DNA from: a bacterium
GTDB taxonomy: Bacteria; Patescibacteriota; Patescibacteriia; Magasanikbacterales; GWA2-37-8
Length of the DNA stretch: 34,585 nucleotides
Assembly: GCA_021812425.1 (NCBI GenBank)
Contig: JAKANM010000004.1
Coordinates: forward strand, 1-34,585
Direction: 5' to 3'
Notes under the pieces: generated by a model
The model's input: only the letters and a program-made list of their open reading frames with translations
What the model was told of the DNA's origin: nothing
Databases searched by the model: none
Shown: positions 14,912 to 23,511 of the stretch, piece by piece
How positions within the stretch are numbered: the first letter of the stretch is position 1
Layout of the letters: every line of letters begins with the position of its first letter
Position numbers and translations under genes: made by a program

Positions 14912-15663
14912 GGCTTTTCTCCGTTGATTACGAGGATGTTGCCAGGGCAAAAAAATCTGTTGGTGCAAATTTTTGCTACTGCCGCCGCGATTTCAGCTTG
15001 CGTGATGAGGCGTTTTTTAGGCGTCGAGTCGATCACGATTTGCAGGGCGTCTGCTTCGCTGATTTTTCGGTGCATCGCGAGGTTTTTGATTAACGACTCA
15101 GTCATGCCGCCTTCGACGAAATTTGGGCATATCGCGACGCAACGAATCCCGTGCCTCGCATACTCGAGGCCAAGTGACTTTGCCATCCCGACGAGCGCGT
15201 GTTTGGTGGCCGAGTAGGCCATGTTTCGCTGGAGGCCATCAAGGCCGGCCGTGCTCGACATCAGAATGATGTTTCCGCCGCCGTTTTCAATCAGCATCGG
15301 GAGGAATGTCCGGATGAAGTAAAATGCTCCGTGGACGTTTACGTCGAACATCCGTTTCCAGTTTGCATGAGAAAATTCCTCTGTCGGACCGCCGATGCCA
15401 ATACCGGCGTTGCAAATCAGGTTGCTGATTTTAAGGCCGCGGCATGATAGTTCGCATTCCCACGCCGTGTGCGCTTCCGCTACATCGCCGATCGTAAATT
15501 TTGCAATTCCTCCAGCCTCGTGAATTTCCCGGACGGTAGCCATGGTATTTTGTTGGTGTTGGCTGACAACCATTACCACGGTCTCCTTTGCCATTCTGAG
15601 GGCAACAGTGCGACCGATACCACGTCCGCCGCCAGTTACGATTGTTACCGAGTTAGCATCCAT
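14908..15663 (-). CDS. Short-chain dehydrogenase/reductase (SDR)
   Basis: Classical SDR of 251 residues. The N-terminal NAD(P)-binding motif is TGGGRGIG, followed by NAG (ICNAGIG), the catalytic serine in LMSSTAG and YSATKHA with the YxxxK pair. The start is the ATG at 15663, with AAAGGA upstream; the longer frame reads back through the divergent promoter region. It is translationally coupled to the NAD synthase-like gene by a four-base overlap, so a pyridine-nucleotide link is plausible. The substrate is unknown. Confidence 0.88.
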   Translation of the reverse strand: MDANSVTIVTGGGRGIGRTVALRMAKETVVMVVSQHQQNTMATVREIHEAGGIAKFTIGDVAEAHTAWECELSCRGLKISNLICNAGIGIGGPTEEFSHANWKRMFDVNVHGAFYFIRTFLPMLIENGGGNIILMSSTAGLDGLQRNMAYSATKHALVGMAKSLGLEYARHGIRCVAICPNFVEGGMTESLIKNLAMHRKISEADALQIVIDSTPKKRLITQAEIAAAVAKICTNRFFCPGNILVINGEKP

Positions 15664-15681
15664 GATTGGATCCTTTTTGGT

Positions 15682-15710
15682 TTGTGGAATTTTTCCTTTT
15701 CCTGTATAAT
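15682..15710 (+). promoter_or_regulatory. Promoter of the PilT-like gene
   Basis: TTGTGG at 15682-15687 and TATAAT at 15705-15710 with a 17-base spacer. Transcription starts near 15717, about 15 bases before the ATG. It lies within the short divergent region next to the SDR start. Confidence 0.65.
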
Positions 15711-15731
15711 ATAAACATAAATATTTCATAT

Positions 15732-16769
15732 ATGCAACCCATAAAATTCTATTTCAAAGAAGCGATAAAGAAAGACGCGTCGGATCTTCATTTGGTCGGA
15801 GGTCAAATTCCGGTATTGCGTGTTGATGGTCAGCTTCAGGATATAGAAAATGAGCCGCTAGAAAATAAAACTTTAGAGACGCAGCTCCTCTCGCTGATTA
15901 GCAAGGAACAAGCTGAGCAGTACCGCGAGAGTAAGGAGCTTGATTTTGGTCTTAATATCGAGGATGTTCGTTTTCGTGTGAACTTGCATCAGGGTCAGGA
16001 GTCTATCGGTATGGCCGCCCGTCTGATCCCGAAGGATATTCCGACTCCGGAAAGTCTCCGGTTTGAACAGCCTCTCACTGATTTTATCAATCTTTATGAC
16101 GGCCTCGTGCTTATCACCGGTCCGACCGGCTGTGGTAAATCGACCACGATCGCGACTATGATCGAGGAAATTAATAAAACTCGTCGTTCGCACGTTATTT
16201 CTATCGAAGATCCGATCGAATTTGTTTTCAAAAGTAAAAAATGTTTGGTTGAACAGCGAGAAGTAGGTACGGATACAAAGTCATTCGCCGTGGCTCTCAA
16301 ATATGTATTGCGTCAGGATCCGAACGTGATATTTGTTGGTGAAATGCGTGACCCCGAGACGATCGCGACGGTTTTGACCGCGGCTGAAACCGGCCATTTG
16401 GTATTCTCAACTTTGCATACCAGTACCGCGGCTGAGGCAGTGGAGAGAATTGTTGATGTGTTTGAGGGGTCAAAGCAACGCCAGGTCTTGATTCAGTTGG
16501 CGGCGGTGTTGCGCGGGGTTGTTGCTCAGCAATTGATTCCAGCCAAAGATGGTGGTAGAGTTCCGGCCAGAGAAGTTCTTATCAATACGCCGGCGGTATC
16601 AAACATGATTCGAGAGAATAGTATCGCTCAGATCAAATCCGCTATCCAGACTGGCATTAAGGATGGCATGATAACAATGGAAAATTCTATTAAGTCACTC
16701 ATTAAGGAAGGGCTCATCGACCAAACGTCGGCAGAGAATCGCAGTGGCAGTCGCCGCAAGGCTTCTTGA
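15732..16769 (+). CDS. pilT: PilT-like type IV pilus retraction ATPase
   Basis: Hexameric secretion ATPase expected to power pilus disassembly at the inner membrane. The N-terminal domain is PIKFYFKEAIKKDASDLHLVGGQIPVLRVDG, typical of PilT/PilU. Walker A is GPTGCGKST, the Asp box is ISIEDPIEF, Walker B is VIFVGEMRD and the His box is GHLVFSTLHT. The 345-residue length is standard. The start at 15732 matches the family N terminus and lies after the promoter. No other pilus gene is in the window. It overlaps the CCA enzyme start by one base (TGATG). Confidence 0.9.
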   Translation: MQPIKFYFKEAIKKDASDLHLVGGQIPVLRVDGQLQDIENEPLENKTLETQLLSLISKEQAEQYRESKELDFGLNIEDVRFRVNLHQGQESIGMAARLIPKDIPTPESLRFEQPLTDFINLYDGLVLITGPTGCGKSTTIATMIEEINKTRRSHVISIEDPIEFVFKSKKCLVEQREVGTDTKSFAVALKYVLRQDPNVIFVGEMRDPETIATVLTAAETGHLVFSTLHTSTAAEAVERIVDVFEGSKQRQVLIQLAAVLRGVVAQQLIPAKDGGRVPAREVLINTPAVSNMIRENSIAQIKSAIQTGIKDGMITMENSIKSLIKEGLIDQTSAENRSGSRRKAS

Positions 16770-18226
16770 TGGATAATGGTATGAAGACGGTTGAGGACGT
16801 ATTCAAAAAAATTCATAAGGCCGCCAAACAGGAAAAGGTTGAGGTTTATGTGGTTGGCGGCTATATAAGGGATATTCTTCTTGGTAAAAAAGATACGAAG
16901 GATATTGATTGCATGGTAGTGGGGAGTGGGATCAATTTTGCCCGCTCTTTTGATGTAGCCGTGGACAAGGTTGGTTCATTGATAGAGTTCCCCGATTTTG
17001 ATACCGCCAGATATATTATTGAAACGCCAAACATTATGATTGAGTTTGCTGGGGCTAGGGCGGAGGCGTATGACCAGAAATCGAGAAAACCTAAGGTGGC
17101 AGAGGCGACTCTGGAGCAGGATCTTTCAAGGAGAGATTTTACCGTTAATGCGATGGCCGCTTCGGTCGAGGTTTTTACAAAAAAAGTTACATTGGTCGCT
17201 CTAAAAAAAAAATTAGTCGATCTTTTTGAAGGCAGTAAGGATTTAAAAAATAAACTTTTACGGACTCCGCTAGATCCGGATTCTACCTTTAGCGATGATC
17301 CGCTCAGGATGCTGCGCGCGATCCGTTTCGCCGGCCAGCTTGATTTTTCTATTACTCCGGAAGCGATGGAATCGATCCATCGCAATCGGGGGCGCATTAA
17401 AATAATTTCCGGAGAACGCGTACAGGAAGAATTATTGAAAATGTTGGCGACGAAGAAACCCTCGGTATCTCTCACACTATTATATCAAACAAAACTTCTT
17501 GATGAAATTCTTCCGGAGGTCTCAGCTCTGAAGGGCGTCGAGGAGGTTTTTGGTCACCAGCACAAGGATAATTTGGTTCATTCGTTCCTGGTCGTTGATA
17601 ATATCGCGGAACAGTCGGAGGATGTTTGGCTCCGCCTCACCGGTCTTTTTCATGATATCGGAAAAACCGGGACTAAAAAATTTGTGCCAATGATTGGGTG
17701 GACATTTCATGGCCACGAACATCTTGGCAAGAAATTATTTTATGGTATTGCAAAACGTCTGAAATTTTCGAGAGAGCGCACTGATTATATCGCGAAGCTT
17801 ATTCGCTGGCATCTTCAGCCGATCAGTCTGATGGATGACGGCATCACTGATTCGGCAGTGCGCCGGCTAATCGTCACGATGGGGGAACTGATTGGTGATT
17901 TATTAATTCTGGGCCGCGGCGATATCACTACCGGCAATCCGAATAAAAAGGAACGTCGGCTTAAGAATTATGATAACCTCGCAAAAAAAATTGTGGAGGT
18001 TATGGACAAAGATAAGTTGCGTAATTTTCAGTCACCGCTTAGAGGTGATGAGATTATGTCCCTGTGCGGACTGAAACCCGGTCCGACGGTCGGGAAAATT
18101 AAGTCCGCAATTGAGGAGGCGATCCTGGACGGCATAATTCCAAACGAATATGAAGCTTCAAGGGAGTACTTTGGCAAAATTAAAGATCAATATTTAAAAT
18201 TAGCCCTTGATTGGGAAAAAGCATAA
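16769..18226 (+). CDS. cca: CCA tRNA nucleotidyltransferase with HD domain
   Basis: Adds or repairs the 3' CCA of tRNAs. The head domain has VVGGYIRDILLGKKDTKDIDCMVVG (GG..RD..L and the DxD metal pair), then SRRDFTVNAMA and DPLRMLRAIRFA. An HD domain follows, with the HD pair in GLFHDIGKT. The 485 residues fit the bacterial class II enzyme with HD domain. Three of the four intact tRNA genes in this window lack an encoded CCA, so the enzyme is needed. The ATG at 16769 overlaps the pilT stop. Confidence 0.88.
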   Translation: MDNGMKTVEDVFKKIHKAAKQEKVEVYVVGGYIRDILLGKKDTKDIDCMVVGSGINFARSFDVAVDKVGSLIEFPDFDTARYIIETPNIMIEFAGARAEAYDQKSRKPKVAEATLEQDLSRRDFTVNAMAASVEVFTKKVTLVALKKKLVDLFEGSKDLKNKLLRTPLDPDSTFSDDPLRMLRAIRFAGQLDFSITPEAMESIHRNRGRIKIISGERVQEELLKMLATKKPSVSLTLLYQTKLLDEILPEVSALKGVEEVFGHQHKDNLVHSFLVVDNIAEQSEDVWLRLTGLFHDIGKTGTKKFVPMIGWTFHGHEHLGKKLFYGIAKRLKFSRERTDYIAKLIRWHLQPISLMDDGITDSAVRRLIVTMGELIGDLLILGRGDITTGNPNKKERRLKNYDNLAKKIVEVMDKDKLRNFQSPLRGDEIMSLCGLKPGPTVGKIKSAIEEAILDGIIPNEYEASREYFGKIKDQYLKLALDWEKA

Positions 18227-18245
18227 TTTTTAAAAGAGATATCAT

Positions 18246-19805
18246 ATGCGTAAAATTTTTCGGACCCGCTACATAATCGGCTTGTTAATCATTTTGATTG
18301 CGGGAGGATTGTGGTATAGAAATTATCAAAATAAAACTAAGGCTCCAAGTTATGAAACCGTGGCTGTTTTGAAGGAAAATTTGATACAAACTGTGGATGC
18401 GACTGGCAGGGTTGAGTCTGAAAATGCGCTTGGTTTACGTTTTGAAATGCCGGGGACAATTGAGAAGATGTATGCGAGAGAGGGCAAGACAGTAAGGGTT
18501 GGAGAGGAACTCGCGAGTGTGCGGTTGGCTGAACTAAACGCGGCGGTCGCGCAGGCCGAGGCCAACCTCAATCAAAAATTGGCGGGAGCAACGGATGAAG
18601 ATAGAAAATACTACGCGGCCGCCCTTAATTCTGCAAAGGCATCGCTTGATCAATCAAAAATTGATGCCGTTAATTCGCAGAATGATACGATTGTGATAAT
18701 CCAGTCAAGCATGCCGAAGCTTGATGATTCGTTGACACAGGCTGATAATATTCTCGGAGTTGATAATACAACTATTAATGCTGATTTCAAAATATATCTT
18801 GGCGTTCAATCTCCTGCTGTTTTTGGTCAGGCCGTCACTGATTATAATTTAGCGAAGAAAGCGAAAGTAGATGCCAAGGCGAAGATTTTTGATTTAGCCC
18901 TGAACGGTAACAACGTAAAACCAGCTATTAGTTTGATGGATAATTCTTTCATAACAATGAACCGTTTGTTGTCCGACGTGTCGGATTTGTTGAAAGCAAG
19001 CGTCGCCAATGGGTCATTTACGCCGGCTGTGATTGATGCGAAAAAGACTACTATCGAAACGACCCGTAACGTGCTTTTCACACAATATAGTTTATATGTA
19101 AACCAGATTCAGTCCATGACGGACGCTGAAAATACTATTAACCTTAAACAGGCGGCCTATGACCAGGCGCTGGCAAATTATGAGGGCAAAATTAATCCGC
19201 CGCGAACGGTCGACCTTGCGCCTCTTCGGGCCGCGCTTGCACAAGCTGTCGCCAACCGCGACAAAGCGATCATTCATGCGCCGATTAATGGCTTGATCAC
19301 TAAAGTTAATAAAAAAATAGGCGAGACCGTCAGTGTCGCGGATAGTATTATTGAAATATTAGTTCCATATTATGAAGTTAAGGTTGATATTCCGGAAACA
19401 GATATTTCAAAAATTTTTATCGGCAATAATGTTGTGATTACGCTTGATGCGTTTGGAGACGAGGTAAAATTTGTTGGAAAAATTCTTAATATCGAACCCG
19501 GATCCACGGAAGTCCAGGATGTCGTATATTATAAGGTGACGGTAAGTCTTGATGACTCTGGGAAACCGGTGAAGCCCGGTATGACAGCGAATGTTTCTAT
19601 CAGCGCCGCGCAAAAAGACAACGCGCTCAGTATTCCTCTTCGGTCCGTGAAAACCAGATCGGACGGCAGTAAGTATGTTCGTATCCTGCAAAATAATAAG
19701 TTGGTTGAAAAAATTGTCACGCTTGGGCTTAAAGCAAACGAGGGAAAGGTGGAAGTGTTGGCGGGATTGGACGTAGGGGACGAGGTGATTGTAGCGGTAA
19801 AATAA
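18246..19805 (+). CDS. MacA/HlyD-type membrane fusion protein
   Basis: Adaptor subunit of an ABC exporter. One N-terminal transmembrane helix (about residues 9-27, IIGLLIILIAGGLWY) anchors it. The split biotinyl-lipoyl domain is visible as GTIEKMYAREGKTVRVGEELASV and IIHAPINGLITKVNKKIGETVS. Between them lies an unusually long helical region (about residues 90-330). The C-terminal beta-barrel domains include EVKVDIPETDISKI and KPGMTANVSI. At 519 residues it is longer than typical MacA (about 370). It is followed within five bases by the ATPase gene. Confidence 0.85.
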   Translation: MRKIFRTRYIIGLLIILIAGGLWYRNYQNKTKAPSYETVAVLKENLIQTVDATGRVESENALGLRFEMPGTIEKMYAREGKTVRVGEELASVRLAELNAAVAQAEANLNQKLAGATDEDRKYYAAALNSAKASLDQSKIDAVNSQNDTIVIIQSSMPKLDDSLTQADNILGVDNTTINADFKIYLGVQSPAVFGQAVTDYNLAKKAKVDAKAKIFDLALNGNNVKPAISLMDNSFITMNRLLSDVSDLLKASVANGSFTPAVIDAKKTTIETTRNVLFTQYSLYVNQIQSMTDAENTINLKQAAYDQALANYEGKINPPRTVDLAPLRAALAQAVANRDKAIIHAPINGLITKVNKKIGETVSVADSIIEILVPYYEVKVDIPETDISKIFIGNNVVITLDAFGDEVKFVGKILNIEPGSTEVQDVVYYKVTVSLDDSGKPVKPGMTANVSISAAQKDNALSIPLRSVKTRSDGSKYVRILQNNKLVEKIVTLGLKANEGKVEVLAGLDVGDEVIVAVK

Positions 19806-19809
19806 ATTT

Positions 19810-20532
19810 ATGCCTTTGATTAAGATTGTTGACCTCAAAAAGGATTATGCTTCCGAGGGTGTTGTCACGCCGGTCCTTCGCGGTCTCAATTTTGAAATCC
19901 AAAGGGGGGAATTTGTGGCGATAATGGGGCCTTCTGGGTCGGGAAAATCAACCTTGATGCATATACTTGGTTTTCTTGACACGCTTACCACCGGTCAGTA
20001 TTTTTTTGATGGTCAGGACGTCAGCACGTTAGACGAGGATCGTTTGGCGGAAATGCGCGGAAAGAATGTTGGTTTTGTTTTTCAGGCGTTCAATCTTCTA
20101 CCTCGCGCCAGTTCGCTTGAAAATGTAATTTTACCGTTGTTATATGTTAAATTATCTAGTGCCGAACGTATCGAAACCGGGAAGAAATATCTAGATTCTG
20201 TTGGTCTATCGCACCGCTTAAACAATACTCCCGGGCAATTGTCCGGTGGCGAAAAACAGCGCGTGGCGATTGCGAGGGCGCTGATCAACGAGCCAGAAGT
20301 TATTTTTGCCGATGAACCGACCGGCAACCTGGATTCAAAATCAGGCCTGCAAGTTATGAAATTACTTCAGGGATTGAATGATCACGGGCACACGATAATT
20401 CTGGTGACTCATGAACGTTATACCGCTGATCACGCCAAGCGCGTCCTGCAGATCCGAGACGGAGTAATCGTTTCCGATAAAAAAGTTGACAATAGACAAA
20501 TTGCTTCGGAAAACGGCGAACTGAAAAAATAG
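19810..20532 (+). CDS. MacB/LolD-type ABC transporter ATP-binding protein
   Basis: ATPase of the MacAB-like exporter. Walker A is GPSGSGKST, the Q-loop is [10 protein letters not shown], the signature is [15 protein letters not shown] and Walker B is [12 protein letters not shown]. The length of 240 residues is standard for the LolD/MacB nucleotide-binding class. It sits between the adaptor and two permease genes, with a one-base gap to the first permease. Substrate unknown; MacB-type systems export peptides, lipoproteins or toxins. Confidence 0.9.
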   Translation: MPLIKIVDLKKDYASEGVVTPVLRGLNFEIQRGEFVAIMGPSGSGKSTLMHILGFLDTLTTGQYFFDGQDVSTLDEDRLAEMRGKNVGFVFQAFNLLPRASSLENVILPLLYVKLSSAERIETGKKYLDSVGLSHRLNNTPGQLSGGEKQRVAIARALINEPEVIFADEPTGNLDSKSGLQVMKLLQGLNDHGHTIILVTHERYTADHAKRVLQIRDGVIVSDKKVDNRQIASENGELKK

Positions 20533-20533
20533 T

Positions 20534-21772
20534 ATGAATCTGCTTAGCAATCTTAGTAGCGCCTTACAAATTATTGGGCACAATAAAGTGCGCTCATTTC
20601 TGACGATGCTCGGGATTATTATCGGCGTCATGGCAGTCGTGGTGATAATGTCGGTCGGCGCCGGCGCGCAAAGCTTAATTTTAAATCAGGTAAAAAGTCT
20701 TGGTTCGAATTTGGTGGGAATCTTACCCGGCAAATCCGATGATAAGGGGCCTCCCGCCTCGGTATTTGGAATTGTAGTAACAACACTAAGAGACGAAGAT
20801 CGCGCCGAGCTTGTGAACGGCCAATTTAAACATATTGTCGCGGCCAGTTCCTATGTGAGAGGTATAGTCACGGCGACGAAAGATTCCAATAAAACTGATA
20901 CAAATTTTCTTGGGACCTCGGCAGAATATCCTGAAGTTGAAGATGTGACCATATCTGAAGGCCGATATTTTTCCGCCGATGAGCAGAAAGATGTCGCAAG
21001 GGTGGCGATTCTTGGTAGTTCAGTCGTGCAAAGCTTATTCCCCGATACGGACCCGATTGGAAAAAACATCAGAATTAAAAAAACTAATTTTGAAATTATT
21101 GGTGTCATGAAGCCGCGCGGCCAGAGCGGATTTCAAAATCAAGACAATCAGATTTTTGTCCCGCTGTCGACGGCGCAGAAGCTTCTTCTAGGCATTGATT
21201 ACGTAAATTTTATGCGGGTAAAAATTGATTCCGCTGAAAATGTCGACGGCACTATTGAAGATATAAAATCAGTCTTGAGAGTTCGACATAATATAAGTAA
21301 CCCTGAAAATGATGATTTTTCCGTCCGATCAAGCAATCAGGGTCTCGCCGTTTTAACTCAAATAACCAACGTGCTTCGTTTTTTTCTTGCCGCGATCGCC
21401 GCGATTTCATTATTGGTCGGCGGACTTGGTATTATGAATATCATGCTGGCCGCCGTTGAGGAACGGACAAAAGAGATCGGTCTGCGCAAAGCGGTCGGTG
21501 CGACTAACCGGCAAATCGTGATGCAATTTTTGGTTGAAACGGTGATGATTACGTTTCTTGGAGGGTTGATTGGGATTGTTGTCGGAAGCGTGATTTCGAT
21601 TCTTGTTGCCTATATTGCGACCAGCTATGGCTATAATTGGGACCTGGTAATTACTCCGTTCTCGATTATTTTGGGTTGTGTTGTTTCGATTAGCATTGGG
21701 CTAATTTTCGGGATCAGCCCGGCAGTACGCGCCAGTCGTCTAAATCCGATTGAGGCGCTTCGATATGAATAA
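20534..21772 (+). CDS. MacB/FtsX-type permease, first copy
   Basis: Membrane subunit with one N-terminal helix (about residues 20-42, FLTMLGIIIGVMAVVVIMSVGAGAQ), a large extracytoplasmic MacB-PCD-like domain and three C-terminal helices. The FtsX domain contains GGLGIMNIMLAAVEERTKEIGLRKAVGATN, the conserved coupling element that contacts the ATPase. The length of 412 matches stand-alone MacB permeases. It is followed by a related second permease whose start overlaps its last codons. Confidence 0.88.
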   Translation: MNLLSNLSSALQIIGHNKVRSFLTMLGIIIGVMAVVVIMSVGAGAQSLILNQVKSLGSNLVGILPGKSDDKGPPASVFGIVVTTLRDEDRAELVNGQFKHIVAASSYVRGIVTATKDSNKTDTNFLGTSAEYPEVEDVTISEGRYFSADEQKDVARVAILGSSVVQSLFPDTDPIGKNIRIKKTNFEIIGVMKPRGQSGFQNQDNQIFVPLSTAQKLLLGIDYVNFMRVKIDSAENVDGTIEDIKSVLRVRHNISNPENDDFSVRSSNQGLAVLTQITNVLRFFLAAIAAISLLVGGLGIMNIMLAAVEERTKEIGLRKAVGATNRQIVMQFLVETVMITFLGGLIGIVVGSVISILVAYIATSYGYNWDLVITPFSIILGCVVSISIGLIFGISPAVRASRLNPIEALRYE

Positions 21773-23024
21773 TATGAAATTCAATTTTGCAAGCCTTCAA
21801 GTCGCATATGACGCCCTGCGTCGTCAAAAAAGACGCACCATCCTGACGATGCTCGCGATTAGTATTGGTATCGCGGCCGTTATTACCATTATGGCGGCTG
21901 GAAAAGGTATGCAAAAATTTGTGTTTAGTCAACTTGATGTTTTTGGTCCTGATACGATCAGTATCGAGGTCAAAGTTCCAAGCGCGAAACAGGGCTCGAC
22001 CGATAATGCCGTTGGCCTCGCAAGCGGGATAATAATTACCACAATGAAAGATCGCGATCTTCAGGATATCATGAAACACCCAAATATCGCCGCGGCTTTT
22101 GCGATGAATTCAAGCCAGGAAGCGGTTAGCTATGGCGGTCAAATTAAGAAAGTTATTTTGTTTGGTTATGGGTCATCAGCTCCTGAAGTCGAGAAACTTG
22201 AGTTGGCTGAAGGCAGATTCTATACCAAAGAGGAAGAAGACTCGCTCGCGGCTGTCGCGGTCCTAGGATCAAAAGCCAGGGAAAAATTATTTGGCGATGA
22301 TGATCCGATTGGAAAAAATATCTATATTCGCGGCAAGCCCTTTCGCGTCATTGGCCTGTTGCAGTCGCGTGGGGCCGCTTTTTTTATAGATATGGACAAT
22401 ATCATTACTCTTCCGACTAAAACCATTCAGCGGAAATTACTTGGTATCGATTATATTCCTCATATCATGGCCAGATTAAAAGATGGCAGTAAGGTAGAAT
22501 CGACGGTCGAGGATTTGAAGGCGACGATTCGCGCGAACCATGGGATCGTTGATTCATCACGAGATGATTTTGCAATCGATACGATGGCGGACGCGGCCAA
22601 AACTCTTGGGACTGTGACTGACGGTATTACGTTGCTTTTGGTGTCGCTGGTTTGTGTTTCTCTTTTGGTGGGAGGGGTGGGAATTATGAATATTATGTAT
22701 GTATCAGTTGCGGAAAGAACATTTGAAATTGGTCTTCGAAAAGCGGTTGGCGCGAAAAAAGCCGATATCATGTTTCAGTTTTTGAGTGAGGCGGTCATGG
22801 TCACGCTTGGTGGGGGAGTAGTCGGTATTTTGTTGGGCGCTGGAGCGGCGCTTGGAATATATTTTCTCGCCACAAGTTTTGGATTTAAATGGGTCTATGA
22901 TATTTCTCTTGCGTCGGTGGGGTTGGCGGTAGGATTTTCGGCTGGCATCGGTTTATTGTTTGGTTATTATCCGGCTCGTCGCGCTGCAAATTTGCATCCG
23001 ATTGATGCTCTCAGGAGGGAATAA
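21765..23024 (+). CDS. MacB/FtsX-type permease, second copy
   Basis: Same architecture as the preceding permease: an N-terminal helix (TILTMLAISIGIAAVITIMAAG), an extracytoplasmic domain and three C-terminal helices with GGVGIMNIMYVSVAERTFEIGLRKAVGAKK. The two are clearly paralogous but divergent, especially in the outer domain. The ATG at 21765 overlaps the previous stop; an ATG at 21774 (MKFNFASL) is an alternative start. With only one ATPase and one adaptor gene here, the two permeases may form a heterodimer. A terminator-type hairpin follows. Confidence 0.87.
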   Translation: MNNMKFNFASLQVAYDALRRQKRRTILTMLAISIGIAAVITIMAAGKGMQKFVFSQLDVFGPDTISIEVKVPSAKQGSTDNAVGLASGIIITTMKDRDLQDIMKHPNIAAAFAMNSSQEAVSYGGQIKKVILFGYGSSAPEVEKLELAEGRFYTKEEEDSLAAVAVLGSKAREKLFGDDDPIGKNIYIRGKPFRVIGLLQSRGAAFFIDMDNIITLPTKTIQRKLLGIDYIPHIMARLKDGSKVESTVEDLKATIRANHGIVDSSRDDFAIDTMADAAKTLGTVTDGITLLLVSLVCVSLLVGGVGIMNIMYVSVAERTFEIGLRKAVGAKKADIMFQFLSEAVMVTLGGGVVGILLGAGAALGIYFLATSFGFKWVYDISLASVGLAVGFSAGIGLLFGYYPARRAANLHPIDALRRE

Positions 23025-23032
23025 AAATGATG

Positions 23033-23057
23033 AACCCCGCCGGATTAGGGCGGGGTT
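23033..23057. terminator. Bidirectional terminator between convergent genes
   Basis: AACCCCGCC (23033-23041) pairs with GGCGGGGTT (23049-23057), loop GGATTAG. A TTTT tail follows on the plus strand. On the minus strand ATTTTTATT follows a few bases after the stem. It closes the exporter operon and the small minus-strand gene. Confidence 0.8.
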
Positions 23058-23072
23058 TTGTTCGACGACGAA

Positions 23073-23297
23073 TTAGTCCTCGTCGTCTTTCTTGACGGGC
23101 AGTGCTTCCTGGTCGGGAAGAGGAAAGTCCTTGTTCATCACCCAGGCGAACGCCCAGACCAAGACGATGACCATGAGGAGCGCCGGTACATGGTACGCCT
23201 CATTGATGGCTATGACCGTCACGATCAGGGCGATGAGAGGGATGGTGAGCAGGATGGCGATCCAGTACACCTTGAGAAACGTCAGAAGCTTGTTCAT
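23073..23297 (-). CDS. Small two-helix membrane protein
   Basis: A 74-residue protein, not recognised. Two hydrophobic segments are visible: about residues 12-32 (WIAILLTIPLIALIVTVIAIN) and 38-54 (ALLMVIVLVWAFAWVM). The C terminus is acidic and Lys-rich (ALPVKKDDED). The start at 23297 is set by AAAAAGGAAG upstream; the longer reading frame runs through the leader. It is a monocistronic unit with a consensus promoter and a leader of about 90 bases that contains a hairpin. Confidence 0.72.
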   Translation of the reverse strand: MNKLLTFLKVYWIAILLTIPLIALIVTVIAINEAYHVPALLMVIVLVWAFAWVMNKDFPLPDQEALPVKKDDED

Positions 23298-23354
23298 GGG
23301 GCTTCCTTTTTGGTCGGGTGGGACAGCAACGTCAATTGTCAAAGTTGATCGACG

Positions 23355-23376
23355 CATCTTGAATTGCTTCAAGATG
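23355..23376 (-). promoter_or_regulatory. Leader hairpin with GCAA tetraloop
   Basis: CATCTTGAA and TTCAAGATG form a perfect 9-bp stem. On the minus strand the loop is GCAA, a GNRA tetraloop. It begins about 11 bases after the predicted transcription start of the small membrane protein gene. It may protect the 5' end of the transcript or be regulatory. Confidence 0.55.
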
Positions 23377-23393
23377 AGTAAAACCAACGGTTT

Positions 23394-23422
23394 ATAATAT
23401 CACAATTTGTGAAGCTTGTCAA
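23394..23422 (-). promoter_or_regulatory. Near-consensus promoter of the small membrane protein gene
   Basis: On the minus strand TTGACA (23422-23417), 17 bases, TATTAT (23399-23394). Predicted start near 23387. This is the best -35 box seen in the window. Confidence 0.85.
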
Positions 23423-23475
23423 GTGTTAAGTGGCGGTTTTTGGCTAAATTAAAGCAAAAGATAGGATCGAATTAC

Positions 23476-23504
23476 TTGCAATGTTTGATTTTAGATGCTA
23501 GAGT
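23476..23504 (+). promoter_or_regulatory. Promoter of dnaG, near-leaderless
   Basis: TTGCAA at 23476-23481 and TAGAGT at 23499-23504, spaced 17 bases. Initiation near 23511 would fall directly at the ATG (23512) of the primase. Confidence 0.55.
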
Positions 23505-23511
23505 AAGGCAT

